This document shows, piece after piece, positions 48,401-60,357 of a stretch of DNA of 64,000 nucleotides. Origin of the DNA: Paulownia fortunei (taxonomy: Eukaryota; Streptophyta; Magnoliopsida; Lamiales; Paulowniaceae); NCBI GenBank assembly GCA_019321725.1, contig JAGSPU010000054.1, positions 124,001 through 188,000 of the forward strand. The letters are read 5' to 3'. The translations under genes and the position numbers were made by a program. The notes below the pieces were generated by a model. The model saw nothing but the letters and a program-made list of their open reading frames with translations. It did no database searches and had not been told where the DNA came from. The stretch's first letter is position 1. Every line of letters starts with the position of its first letter.

Positions 48401-51400
48401 TGATTCCAGGTCACTAAACATGGTCCAGTGATATCTCACTTAAACAGTGAGGGTATTGCTGAGGTTTTACCTTGTCCAATTGTCATTTCAAAATTATGTG
48501 TTATGATGCAGTTAGCTGACTTTGTAATATTTGTACTTTGGTTTCAGGCATATCGGACAAGATAGTGGAAAGCTTGTGCAGCAAACGCAAAAATCAACTT
48601 CTATTACGTTCCTTACCTGCAGGAGAGTCTTCTATGATTGAAAGTGAGAACATTAATGATGAGTTAGATTTAAGGATAGCCAGTGTTCTCCAAAGTACAG
48701 GGCATTGTTATGAAGGTGGCTTTTGGAGTGATTTTGGAAAACACGATGTGTCGGACAAAAAGAGGCATGTGGCTATCGTCACCACTGCCAGCCTCCCTTG
48801 GATGACTGGAACAGCTGTAAATCCATTGTTCCGAGCGGCGTATTTAGCAAACTCTGCTAAGCAGAATGTCACACTTTTAGTTCCATGGCTTTGTAGATCT
48901 GATCAAGAGCTTGTTTATCCCAACAATCTCACTTTTAGCTCGCCTGAGGAGCAGGAATGTTATATACGCAGTTGGCTTGAGGAAAGGGTTGGCTTTAAGG
49001 CTGACTTCAAGATATCATTTTACCCAGGAAAGGTACATTTTGATGGATAAATCTCCTGTCATATTTTCATTTGTAAGCATCTATTGTCTGTGAAGGTTTA
49101 TTTATCCAGCTAACTCTTTTTTGGAACATGTTTGTTAAAAACAACCTTTGGATAATCCATTGATATTATCATATTGTATTTACCAGATTTTGGGGTAATG
49201 AGTGATCGAACTACACTTGACTGCATATTTATTATATATAGAGAAAACCAAATGATTGAGAGGTCTAAAACTATAAAACCATACCTTCTTCATATAATTA
49301 ATAAACAAATTTGGATATTTGGTTCACTGTTTTCACACTTCTATTTTTTGTCCTAGTTCTCAAAAGCAAGGCGCAGCATTATACCAGCTGGAGATACTTC
49401 TCAGTTTATTTCATCAAAGGATGCTGACATAGCAATCCTAGAAGAACCAGAACATTTGAACTGGTACCATCATGGTAAACGCTGGACTGATAAATTTAAC
49501 CATGTGGTCGGCATTGTTCACACAAATTACTTGGAATACATCAAGAGGGAGAAGAATGGTGCTCTCCAAGCTTTTTTGTTAAACACATAAACAATTGGGT
49601 TGTGAAAGCATACTGTCACAAGGTAGTGGTTCTTTCTCAATTGTTCTTATCTGAAATCCTTCTCATGATCAGTACAGCTATATGTTTATTAAATGATTTT
49701 CAACAAATAATTAGTCCTTAGAGTGGTTCTGCTTTTGATTGAATTTACTGAAAGTTTGGAAGCTGTGAGCAATAACTGTGTTTATCATTCTACATAGGTC
49801 CTTCGGCTATCTGCTGCCACGCAGGATTTACCTAAGTCTGTTATTTGCAATGTTCATGGTGTAAATCCCAAGTTCTTAAAGATTGGAGAAAAAGTAGCCG
49901 CAGAAAAGGAGCGTGGAGAGCAAACTTTTTCCAAGGGAGCATATTTCCTAGGCAAGATGGTATGGGCAAAAGGGTATAAAGAGTTGATAGATTTATTAGC
50001 AAAGCAAAAAAAAGACCTTGACGGCTTCAACTTGGATGTATATGGCAACGGAGAGGATGCTCATGAAGTTCAGAGCACTGCCAAAAGGCTAAATTTGAAT
50101 CTCAACTTTATGAAAGGCAGAGACCATGCAGATGATTCCTTACAAGGGTAAGTTTCCTTCATTTACCTTCTCTACAGGATATGCATATCAGTTTGATAAC
50201 GTTTTCATGTGGAATTTGAAGTCATTTCTCAGTTCTTGACTTTGTGATGCTATTCATCTCCTCTCTTGCTGTAACTTGAAATTGGCTATAAGTTTTACTG
50301 CAGTAGTTGATATTACCCTTTAAAAATTCAGAGCCAAGACTGAATTCATGAGGCATCTGAGTCAAGTAGACCCAATTGGGCACTGTTTCACTGCTTTATA
50401 TGTGAAGACCTGGAAATGTCTCATACAAAACCCAATACCTTTGGACAGTTCGACGAATCAGAAGTCACTCAGAAATAGCCTATGCTTTATGACTAAAACA
50501 AAAGTGTATGCTGTGGCCTCCAGATATTGCAGATTGAGCATATTGAGGATTTTAATTATAAATAGTACAAAATTTTATTGGAATTTGGAAACTATACGAT
50601 TTCTGTCAGGAAAAAATAAAGAAAAAAAGTTAAACCTGCTCCTGGATCGCGAGCAAACTTGAATTTGTCAAGTTTCTTGAAAAGACTTAAATCCATTGAG
50701 TTCAAGCTATTATCCAAGGAGGTTTTCAACAAGTGAAATGAAATGTTTTTGGATCATTATCAACCTGGCTGGGTTGGGCCAAGTCAACTTGATATTTAGA
50801 ACAACTATCTTCTTTCTGAAGATACCAATTTCTATAGGTAAAACGTCAAAGAATAAGCATAACTTCCTTTATGTGGTTTTATTAGGTTATTCTGTTGTCT
50901 TCTCAGAGAAGGGATCTTTTAAGGAAATATATTAGATTTTGTTCCCTGTTTGACAAATGTTTGTTTGCCTGCAGTTACAAAATCTTTATAAATCCCAGTG
51001 TTAGTGATGTGCTTTGCACTGCTACAGCTGAGGCCCTTGCGATGGGAAAATTTGTTGTTTGTGCCGACCACCCTTCAAATGATTTCTTCAGGGCATTCCC
51101 GAACTGTTTGACATACAAGAATCCAGAAGACTTTGTTGCAAAAATAAAAGAAGCTATGGCCAATGAACCTCAGCCTCTTACCCCTGAGCAAAGATACAAC
51201 CTTTCATGGGAAGCAGCCACCCAGAGATTCATGGAATATTCTGAGCTTGATAAGGTTTTGAACAATCCAGGTGGATTTTTGGGTAGGAGTAGCAATAATG
51301 GTTTGACAAAATCAACCTCAATGCCCAACCTGAATGAAATGGTTGATGGAGGATTGGCATTTGCGCATTACTGTCTCACTGGGAATGAGTTCCTTAGGTT

Positions 51401-51503
51401 GTGTACTGGGGCAATTCCTGGAACAAGGGATTATGACAAACAGCACTGCAAAGATCTTCATCTCTTGCCTCCACAGGTAGAGAACCCTATATATGGCTGG
51501 TAG
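45433..51503 (+). CDS. DGD1: Digalactosyldiacylglycerol synthase 1 (DGD1)
   Basis: Seven exons: 45433-46077, 46746-46778, 47124-47212, 48548-49032, 49357-49622, 49798-50147 and 50975-51503. The enzyme transfers galactose from UDP-galactose to MGDG, making DGDG, at the chloroplast outer envelope. It is a GT4-type glycosyltransferase preceded by the long N-terminal extension typical of DGD1 rather than DGD2. Landmarks: SFISKGWREVRSSADADLQL in the extension, then HVAIVTTASLPWMTGTAVNP, LEEPEHLNWYHHGKRWTDKF, VWAKGYKELIDLL, SDVLCTATAEALAMGKFVVC and the end PQVENPIYGW. Six one-base losses are needed for a continuous frame: three in exon 1 (near 45,715; 45,861; 45,950), one in exon 3 (near 47,154), one at the start of exon 4 and one in a T-run in exon 5 (near 49,575). 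With them the coding length is exactly 801 codons, close to the Arabidopsis protein. The product assignment is secure; whether the gene is intact is not. Confidence 0.93.
47436..48100. repeat. 334-base tandem duplication in DGD1 intron 3
   Basis: The segment starting gactgcaacggcttgcat at 47,436 recurs at 47,770 and is followed in parallel by the same landmarks: ccaggcagycagggacact, atgacctttttaagagat, ttggtcttagaaatggga, tgtttgtaatgagtttct and tggagaacgtgtggag. The two copies have diverged by scattered substitutions and small indels. It is wholly intronic, between the donor at 47,213 and the acceptor at 48,547. Confidence 0.85.
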
Positions 51504-52164
51504 ATGGATACATAATGAAATTGTAAATCATTATTTGCATCATGTAAGATAGATATGTCACATATTTAGGGTATATCACTGCATTAGCTTGGACTTGATT
51601 AGATAATGCCGGCAATATCCAGTTTTGTTTTTTTTTTTTTTCTCTTGCCTTTCTTTTTGGTCTGTAGTTATGGAGTGCACTGATGGAGATGGTTAACTGT
51701 GGCACATCTTGAATGTAAATATAGCTTCATTTAAATTTTGTCCCAGTTTCTGTGATTTTCTTGTGTCATGCTGTTGTTTACTATCTGAAGAATATTTGTA
51801 TTCATGTATGTCTTGTTTTGTGTTTGATATAGTATATTATTAGCTTACAAGGAACCGGAACAGGTTTCAAGTCCAACTACAGGGGTTTTTAGTTATGGGC
51901 AGGGAAGTTCGTTACCTCAATATGTTTGTCTGTTGATATATACTTATAGCCCATGAGGGACCGATGATATTCTTCAGTCACAGTCCTTGGGAGAAATTTT
52001 TAATTTGATTGATCGAATGAATCATCGTGACCTAATGCGAAACATGCATGCAATGCTGATGAATTAAAGAAGCATTACAGTGCTGCCAAATTGTTGCATG
52101 GTAATAATGTACTAGATTTTGTGTTTTAATTCATTTATGAATTATCAATTAAGTTTATCATTTG

Positions 52165-52797
52165 TGCTGCATTTGGATTTGGATTTGAATTGAAGAATTT
52201 GAATAATCATTTAAGATGAACAGGTTTAAAATTCTTTTGATTTGAAATTGACATGCTTTTAAATCACTTGTTTAGTTATATGATGGATTTCTAAAATGTA
52301 TACATAAAAATCAAAAAAATAAATATAGTCTGTATATACACCAAGAACAGCAAGCAGAAAAACTCAAATTTGAAACAAAAATAAAAAACAAAAACGAGAA
52401 AAGCATATACATTTACATATACATATACATATACATATACATAAAGCAATGTTTGGTTTTATTTATATTTTTAATTTTTATTTTTAATTTATTCTCTCAA
52501 AATATATTCAAAATATATCACGTTCTTTAATATATTTTCTCATAATATATCGTATTTTTCAATACATTTTTTCAAAACACATTCTCCCAAAATACTTTTT
52601 TAAAAAATTCAAAATAAATTCAATCATTTACACGATTTTTAAATAAATTTCAAATTCATTTAAATTCGAACTGAAGTCATTGGGCCAAAAAGTGAATTCG
52701 AAATCACCAGGTTTATTTAGGAGCCGAATGGGTTCAGTGGATTTGGGCTATGTGTTTGGAATTCACTTAATCCAAATCCATCAATCCAAAACACAGT
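52165..52797. repeat. Possible non-autonomous element with weak terminal inverted repeats
   Basis: The left end tgcatttggatttgg and the reverse complement of the right end (tgttttggattgatgg) share a TTTGGATT core. The interior is AT-rich and repetitive. No target-site duplication was established, so this is only a candidate. Confidence 0.3.
52404..52443. repeat. (ACATAT)n microsatellite
   Basis: About six units of CATATA with one variant unit near the left end. Confidence 0.9.
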
Positions 52798-54569
52798 CTA
52801 AATAATTTTAGAATCTAAAATTTGCCACTATTTTATTATATTTCAATAAATAAGTAGATTCTTAAGTGATTTCAAATGATCATTTTGACTGTGAGTTGTC
52901 AATTATGAAATTACATGATAATTTCATAATTTCATGATGAAATATCATGAAAGTTTTATGCCTACATTGACGTAAAGGCCCAATGGTTTAGTTCATCCTA
53001 TGGCTATTTTTTTGGGCAATCTAATAATTACTGTTACTTCTATAAAACTTTTATGATGGCAGTTCGTGTTATATTTACCATGCAAGTATTTGATAAAAAT
53101 CCTTCTTCTTTTTTAATTTTTTGGTTGAACTTAAATTCACCCTCTTATTCTTGAATGCTTGATTCGACATTGTGCCTTGATGACTTTTCAATTCACTTCA
53201 CTGATTCATGAAATGCAGGGAATAAATAACCTGTATTGCTGTACTAGAATCATTGATTCCATTTAGGTTAGTGATCAAACACCTACCATTTACTAATCTT
53301 ACATCCTCTTAAGAATAAACGAGAAAAAATAGTAACGTGGTATCACTTGATATCACTCATTTTAATAGTACTCTTGTTAATTTTGAATTGTTAAATAAAT
53401 CACTATTTATGTTATAAAAATATCGTTAGGAGTGCTGGAAGTTGATCCGGTGAGAACCCCCGATTCTTAAGTTAGTTCCAAATTAAGTAGATGCAAACTA
53501 AAAATTTTGAAAGTATATAAGTGCATTATTAATCACGTACTTTTTAATAATGAAGATGAGGATAGTTATAGTATTGATATAAAAATTTTTATAGGAAAGA
53601 GCATTATAGTCTGATGAGATTAATTTGAATATTATAACTCAATTTATTTTATTATTTTATGAAGTTTATGAATTCGATCTATTGAGTCATGCCTTTGTTT
53701 TAATACATAATTCAGACGAATATCTTAAATTTAGCATTTTGAGCCTGGCTCACGCCCCTCAAATAAAAATCCTGATAATCCGAGGTTCGTCTCTCTGTAC
53801 GTGCATGATCAGCTGATGCTCACTCAAGTCAATTCCGAAATAAAAATGACACAAAAACAAACAAAATGGAAAGCCAAAAAAAGGAAACCTGATGCCAATG
53901 AATCGCACTCAACTGAACCTGTCTGCCGTGCGTGTGCGTGCTGGTCATGTGCCCCCGACACTTCCTCGTACTGAGATTTGCAAGAATTGGTCTACATACG
54001 AAGTAAGTCATGTGGATTTCAAGCACGTGAACCCAACTCTTCATTACAACTTCAAAAACAGACATTTTCAAACAGAGTAGTTAATCTTCTTGTACTTCAC
54101 TGTTGTATGGGAATCTCACCATTTGTCGCCCAGCAACCAGAACAAAATGTTGCGTATAATCATATTTTATGGGAGTGAACGTAACTACATGAGAATATTC
54201 CATTTGATTCTAGAGTCGATACTCTTAATCAAAAATAGTTTGGGTGGCGGGCGAAAGTTTGTACGCAGATTGCATTTAAGGTTACAAAAAAAAAAAAAGT
54301 TGATCAATGATCAGAAAGGTAGCGACCAATAGTATAATTGTTTATCTGGAAAAAAAAGAAGAGAATTTCCAGTGGAATCTTATCAGAAAAGTAATGATGA
54401 TTGTATCATTAGATTCAACAGGGGAATTACGTCCACGAGCGCATTAAGGGCCCGACATAGAATTTTTTATCCTATTGGGTTTCAAAAATAGAGCATAGTA
54501 AAGAGTTAAAAAATAAGGCTAAATTACATTCCACTTCATAGCATATTAAGTGTATATCATTCGTTTTGA

Positions 54570-54592
54570 ATATATATATATATATATATATA
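54570..54592. repeat. (TA)n microsatellite
   Basis: An uninterrupted TA run of about 11 units in intergenic DNA. Confidence 0.9.
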
Positions 54593-57500
54593 AACACTTT
54601 ATACACTTCACATGTAATTGTTAAGGAAAATAAATTAACCCCAATTGATATCTGCAATTATACGAACAATCAAGTAGCCAGCTTAACCAAGTTGATCATA
54701 ATCTAGTGGCTCATCAGGCATGAGTGTCCATTTCATTAATCTATTTCTGTTGTACCTTGAAGCTGTGGGGCAGAGACGTATATCTGCAACTCTCTCTTGA
54801 AAGACACAAAAAACAGGGTCTTTTTATGCAGGATATACGTAGTGGCCCACAAGCTTTTTATCATGCAGAAATCTTTCTGAAATTCATCTATGTATTGCTT
54901 TTAAATAATCTTGTCTCATTCACCAAATGTTGGAAACTTGGAATAGGTGGCCCTTATTGCTAATCTAAAAAAGGACAGAAATTCTATGGTCTTTCATATA
55001 TTAGATGAAGATGTGTTGTTATAACAGAATAATTGGACATTTCTCTTCTGAACTTTAATTTTCTGTTTAATTTGAGTGTCAAAAGTGATCCCATACAAGG
55101 ATTCGACGCACTATTTGTACTATCAATTCTTTCAGCCCACTAACTTGCCTGAGAATTGAAGTGGGAAACAACTCAGAATCTCTGCTACTTGCTAAGAGGA
55201 GACTGTTGTTGAACAACAGCACTAACTCTTAAAAATATATTCCAAGAATCACTACTTGTGCTTTGTATGGTGGCCGGCTTACATGCCAATACATGAGTGT
55301 ATATAGTATTAGCAGTACGTAGGTTGTTTCCATGTCTTCATACCATATTTTCAGTTTCTGTGTGCTGAGTGAGTGAAACCGCCCCTGCATTAGTGGTGGT
55401 GTTAAATCATTCTCATTTTACTGATCAAAGTTTTAGAGTAATGAAGTTTTTTTTTTTTTTTTTAATGAAGTTGGAACAAATTAATTTTGAAATTGCAAAT
55501 AAGGCCCCAATGCTGATTTAGGCTTTATCTTTTAGTTTCTCATTTAAGTTTTCGTTGGCCCGATTACTACAGTACTATCCACCTTATTAGCACACTGCTT
55601 TCAAGAGAAGAGTTTTGGGTCCAACTTTCCTGCCCAATACACCATTTGGGAAACGTACGCTGTAAAGTAGACGAACATAATATTATATCTTTTATAACAT
55701 TGTATCAGCTGCTGCAAGCAATCAATGTAATACAGTATTACAATATAGAGAATCGCATATGCAAAATAAAAAAACTTGGACTTCTTCAATAATTTTTTTT
55801 ATTATGCACGCTTATTTTAATAATCAAAAGTTGTTTTAGACTCAAGATCTTTTGCTTTTTGGCTCTGATACTATTGAGTGATCACCTCATTAAAAATTTA
55901 CACTGTTAATGAGGAAACACATAAACTATTTAATATATCTAACAAATATAAATGTATTGTTTGAAAGGAAACTATTTTTATTTGTACGTTATTTAATTTC
56001 TAGGAGTATATGAATAATGCTAACATTTGTATCAGTTTTAAATTAATTAAAACTCTTCTAATTTATTGTTTCATATTTATATTAATTACAGTTTGTGAAA
56101 CTATTGAGGTAATTATTGATAACAATTTTGACATATAAGGTTTCACATAGAAATTAAAAGTTTTAATACTTTTTCAGTAAAACGAAGTAGTATACATTGC
56201 GTCCAATACATATATTAAATAATTAAGCTGAAAACTTGAATTGATTTCATTAAGTTAAAAATTGTACGGAAAGAAAAATATTTTTTAATTATTTATTTAT
56301 ATAAATGTTATACACGTTCTAGTTGACTGTAGTTGGGACACCATGGCAACGCGTAGTAAATTAATGAGATTGTTTTTTGTGCAATATGCATTGCTAACAA
56401 CATTAGGTATTTGACTTTCAAATATCATATCCAATCAAATTGATCCGAAGAGATGTAGTTGCAATTAATGCGCAAGAACATAAAAAGTCTTAATTTATTG
56501 AGAAACATTTTTAACAAAACCCATAAACCTTAAATAATATTCATATTACACCCATTTCATCTCGTGTATTGGTGCATATATGAAGATGATCTTTAATTAA
56601 AACTGGTGTATTGATTTTATGTTACACCAACTTGTGTTTTCCTTAATTAAAGCTTGAAAGTGACACATTAAAAAAATTAAATGAAAGTCAAATATAATTT
56701 AATACATTATAAAAAATTTCAAAGCCTGAATATATACGCTTTAGACCCCCACTAGCTAATAGATATTTCAGGGGAGAAATTATAAGTGATGGAAGTATTA
56801 GATAAGTTGGGAAGAGTAGTAATCAGTAATTACTATTAGCAATTGACCAGCTTGCCAAAGTTTTTATATTCTTATTCGTAGGACCCTAGAATTTATGTCG
56901 AGGAAAAGCTACACACTTTAGTGGCCACAAATTGGGTGTTGGTGACACGATCGTTGATTTATTGCAATAATTACTCTTTGTGGTCACCAATATTAAAATG
57001 TGTGGTTGTAGTTGGATATTTTATTTTAATTTTTACAAAATTTGGGTATTTAATTTTAGGTTTTGATTTATTAAAAATTATTATTTTTATATATTTTACA
57101 TTTGTTTATATATATATATATTCCTATATCTTTTATTAATTTTATACTACTTTTCTTTTCACTTACCACAAATAAAAAATATAATTATGATTTAATTATT
57201 TTTTAAAGAAAAACTTAAGTGAAATACTGAAAAAAAAATTGGAAACCGATTAAAAGTAATAATTCAATTATATATTTGGCATGATATTTTAACATGCCAA
57301 TTTTAATTTCGATTTGATTTTACGTGAGAGTCACCTATTTTACGACATATAACTCAATAACTAATGCATAATATAAGGCAGATATATTAATCTCATGAGC
57401 CTTTCTTTTGTACATAAATAATCCTCCTTTTCAAACGCGATATTGAATGGAACGTACTTTCTTCGACACAAATTCCTCTTAATCATAAATTGTAGGTTAG

Positions 57501-58730
57501 CGATCACAAGAAGTTTCAAGTAAAATAAGTTAAAGTTCTACTAAGTTAAACTAATCTAACTTTCTGACTAATTTATTATGTTACTTTCTTAAAGGTTTGG
57601 TGTTATTAAAACAATTAAAACATAGACACAGGATTTCAGTATATAAGGGTGAGATTTAATTATAAAAAATATAATATTAATTATTTTTTCACCTATAATA
57701 ATTATTTTTTAAATGAAAATAAGGATTAATTCTAATTTAATCTAATACAAAACAAAAATTATCTTACAATGTTAGAAATATAATCTGAATATTAGAATAA
57801 TTTTCACAGTTTTATTGTAATCTTGTGAGTCATTATAAGAGTTCAAAATTATTTTATTATTATGAAAAAAGAAAATGACTCTTCAAATAAAATATAGCTT
57901 ATATAAGTAGTTATACACTTGTAAAAGATTACTTGTGGAAAAAAATTCAATAAAAAAATTAAGTTTAATATTCTAAATGTAATGTTATGAAATCATATTT
58001 CAAAAAGTAACAAAAATGAAATGAGAATCTATTTTTTGTTGAACCAAACAAAACTGAAAAGTAAATACAATGCAAATATTAGATAAACAAAAACTTAATA
58101 AAATAAATAAATAATATAAATGCGAATGAAAAAATGTTATAAGAAAACAATGAATTAAAAATATATTAAAAAATCAATAAAGTTCTTAATTATTTTTATT
58201 GTGAAAGAGAATTATTGTTTAAATAATTTTTTTTTCAACATTATAAAAATTAATAATATGTAAAAAAATAGATTTGTCAATCAAACTTACTTCCAAAAAC
58301 TATTGTATACATTTGAACATTATTTCATAATCATTATACAAATAAAATGTATTTTGAAAAAGCTAAACTTATGATTTCTTACAACATAAAAATTAGAATA
58401 ACCTTAAATAATAAGTAAAGAAAGTGAAATCAAATAAGTTAAAAACTAACAAATAGTATAAAAAATAACAATAATGAGTATTTTTTGACTAATATAAACC
58501 ATGTTTGTAGAGATAAAATCATAATAAAGTTTTAATAGTTCAAATATCTTTTAAAATTTTATATTAATAATAATCACCTAAATAATTTAGAATATTTTTA
58601 AATTTACATATTCAAAATAATATTATAAAAATTTTAGGGGGGGGGGGCGCAAAAAGATTAATTTTATTAAATTTTGTAAACAAAAAATATATTTGTGAAA
58701 ATTGAGAGGTGGCGGCTGGGTCGTCTGCCC

Positions 58731-58773
58731 CATCAAATATTCTATATTTTTTAATAAAATAGAATATTTGATG
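58731..58773. repeat. Perfect 15-base inverted repeat (hairpin)
   Basis: The arms catcaaatattctat and atagaatatttgatg are exact reverse complements around 13 A/T-rich bases that can extend the pairing partly. It sits about 85 bases from an 11-base G-run. It could be a MITE relic or a transcribed hairpin. Confidence 0.7.
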
Positions 58774-60357
58774 GATGAATGATGAACCTAGTACATGTAC
58801 AAATATAAGCATATAAGCATATAATACTTTATCTCCTCAAATTATGAAAATATATATTTTGCACCCTCCAACTAAGAAAGTAAAATTTCTTTTTCAATTT
58901 CACCCCTTCTGCGAAAGAATGAAAATATTGAAACTTAAAATTTTGTTGTTCGAACTTAATAATATAAAATAATTAATTTAAGTTACAATAAATATAAATA
59001 TCATATTTGAATTTTATACTTTGATCACTATTTAAAAGATAATCTTAATTTAATAAATTAATTTCATTCCTAATTATAATAAATAATTGTTAAGTACTTC
59101 ATAACCATGTGAATAAAACAAGCATTTGAAAAATAAAGAAATGGTGAGAAAAAATATTTTAAATCTTGAGAATGAGTAGGTGATAGCTTTTATACAAGTC
59201 TTGAGATTTTGTAAAGACTTGCTTTTTTGTAAATGGTTGCACTGGTTTGGTCACTTCGACCTCATTTGTAAGAATGCACTTCTTTTTTTAAAGTTACGGG
59301 AGTATTTTGCCAAGTTTAATAGAAAACTGTCTCGCTTCCCAAGTTATCCTCTATCTACACCTTATTTGATTTTCGGTTAAATTTATTTACTTGCTTAATT
59401 TTTTTTATCTTTTCTTAAAAGAGTTAATTATTCAAAAATTATTTTTTATAATTAAGAATACAGTTAGTTTAGTTAATTAAAATTATTATTTTATTATAAA
59501 ATTCAACTATGTCATTTTATAGTTAATTTAGTTTAAATTAATTATTTTATATTATTATATCCAGATAAAGTTTTAAAATCTCAATATTTTAACTTTAATA
59601 TTTCTAAAATATTATGAAACAGGGACAGGATTAAAAAAATATATTATATTTACTTAATTGAAGGAGGTAAAATGTATAATTTCATAGTTTGAGAGGAAAA
59701 AATTGTTATATATTGTTGAGAGGGGCAAAGCGAAATTCACCCTACAATACAATATTACTTCTTCCGCATTCAATTGATGGGCATGTTAGGGTGTGTGGAC
59801 AACTAAAAGTCTAAAGCTCATTTAATTAAATGCTAGATAAGCACATCTAAAGTCCCAAAGTATCATTTAATTAAATATATTCCTTTATTTGTTTACATAA
59901 AGATCATAAGAAAAGAATCAGATAAGATAAGCAGACAAATGTAGACAAGAAATGCACTTATTCTATTGCAAAGAACAGATTGGTATTGACAAAGATCTGA
60001 TTATAATGCTTATTAAAGTATAGAAAAATTACTTTATTTGATGACTGTTACATATTACTCGCCCTAATATAATACATCATCGAGACATCGACCTAGTTAA
60101 TTACGATAAAATAAATAATCTAAGATATCACCTCCTCTTACTATGGTAATAATCCTCTTAAGGTCATGTTATGTTTAAATTTCTGAAAGTGTATTTAATC
60201 AACAAATTCTTTCCAAAATAATGGAAAATAATAAATAAATGATTATATTAGCAGTGATATATAACATTATTAAAAAGAAAAAAAGAAAAAAATATATTCT
60301 ATATAATCAGGACCACACATATTATTATTATTTTCTCATTTAGTCAAAAAGAATATT

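Larger units (their letters stand above)
51504..60357. other. Long AT-rich gap between DGD1 and ALMT
   Basis: About 8.9 kb without a recognisable gene. The first few hundred bases are the DGD1 3' UTR. Inside are a possible small inverted-repeat element (52,165-52,797), an ACATAT repeat (52,404-52,443), a TA run (54,570-54,592), a T-run near 55,447-55,463, an 11-base G-run (58,637-58,647) and a strong hairpin (58,731-58,773). The part from 53,750 to 55,400 is less AT-rich but shows no protein motif. Confidence 0.6.

Noticed and set aside
53829..54178. Overlapping short frames on both strands
   Set aside because: Frames of 62-80 codons on both strands with no motif; better seen as a less AT-rich intergenic patch.
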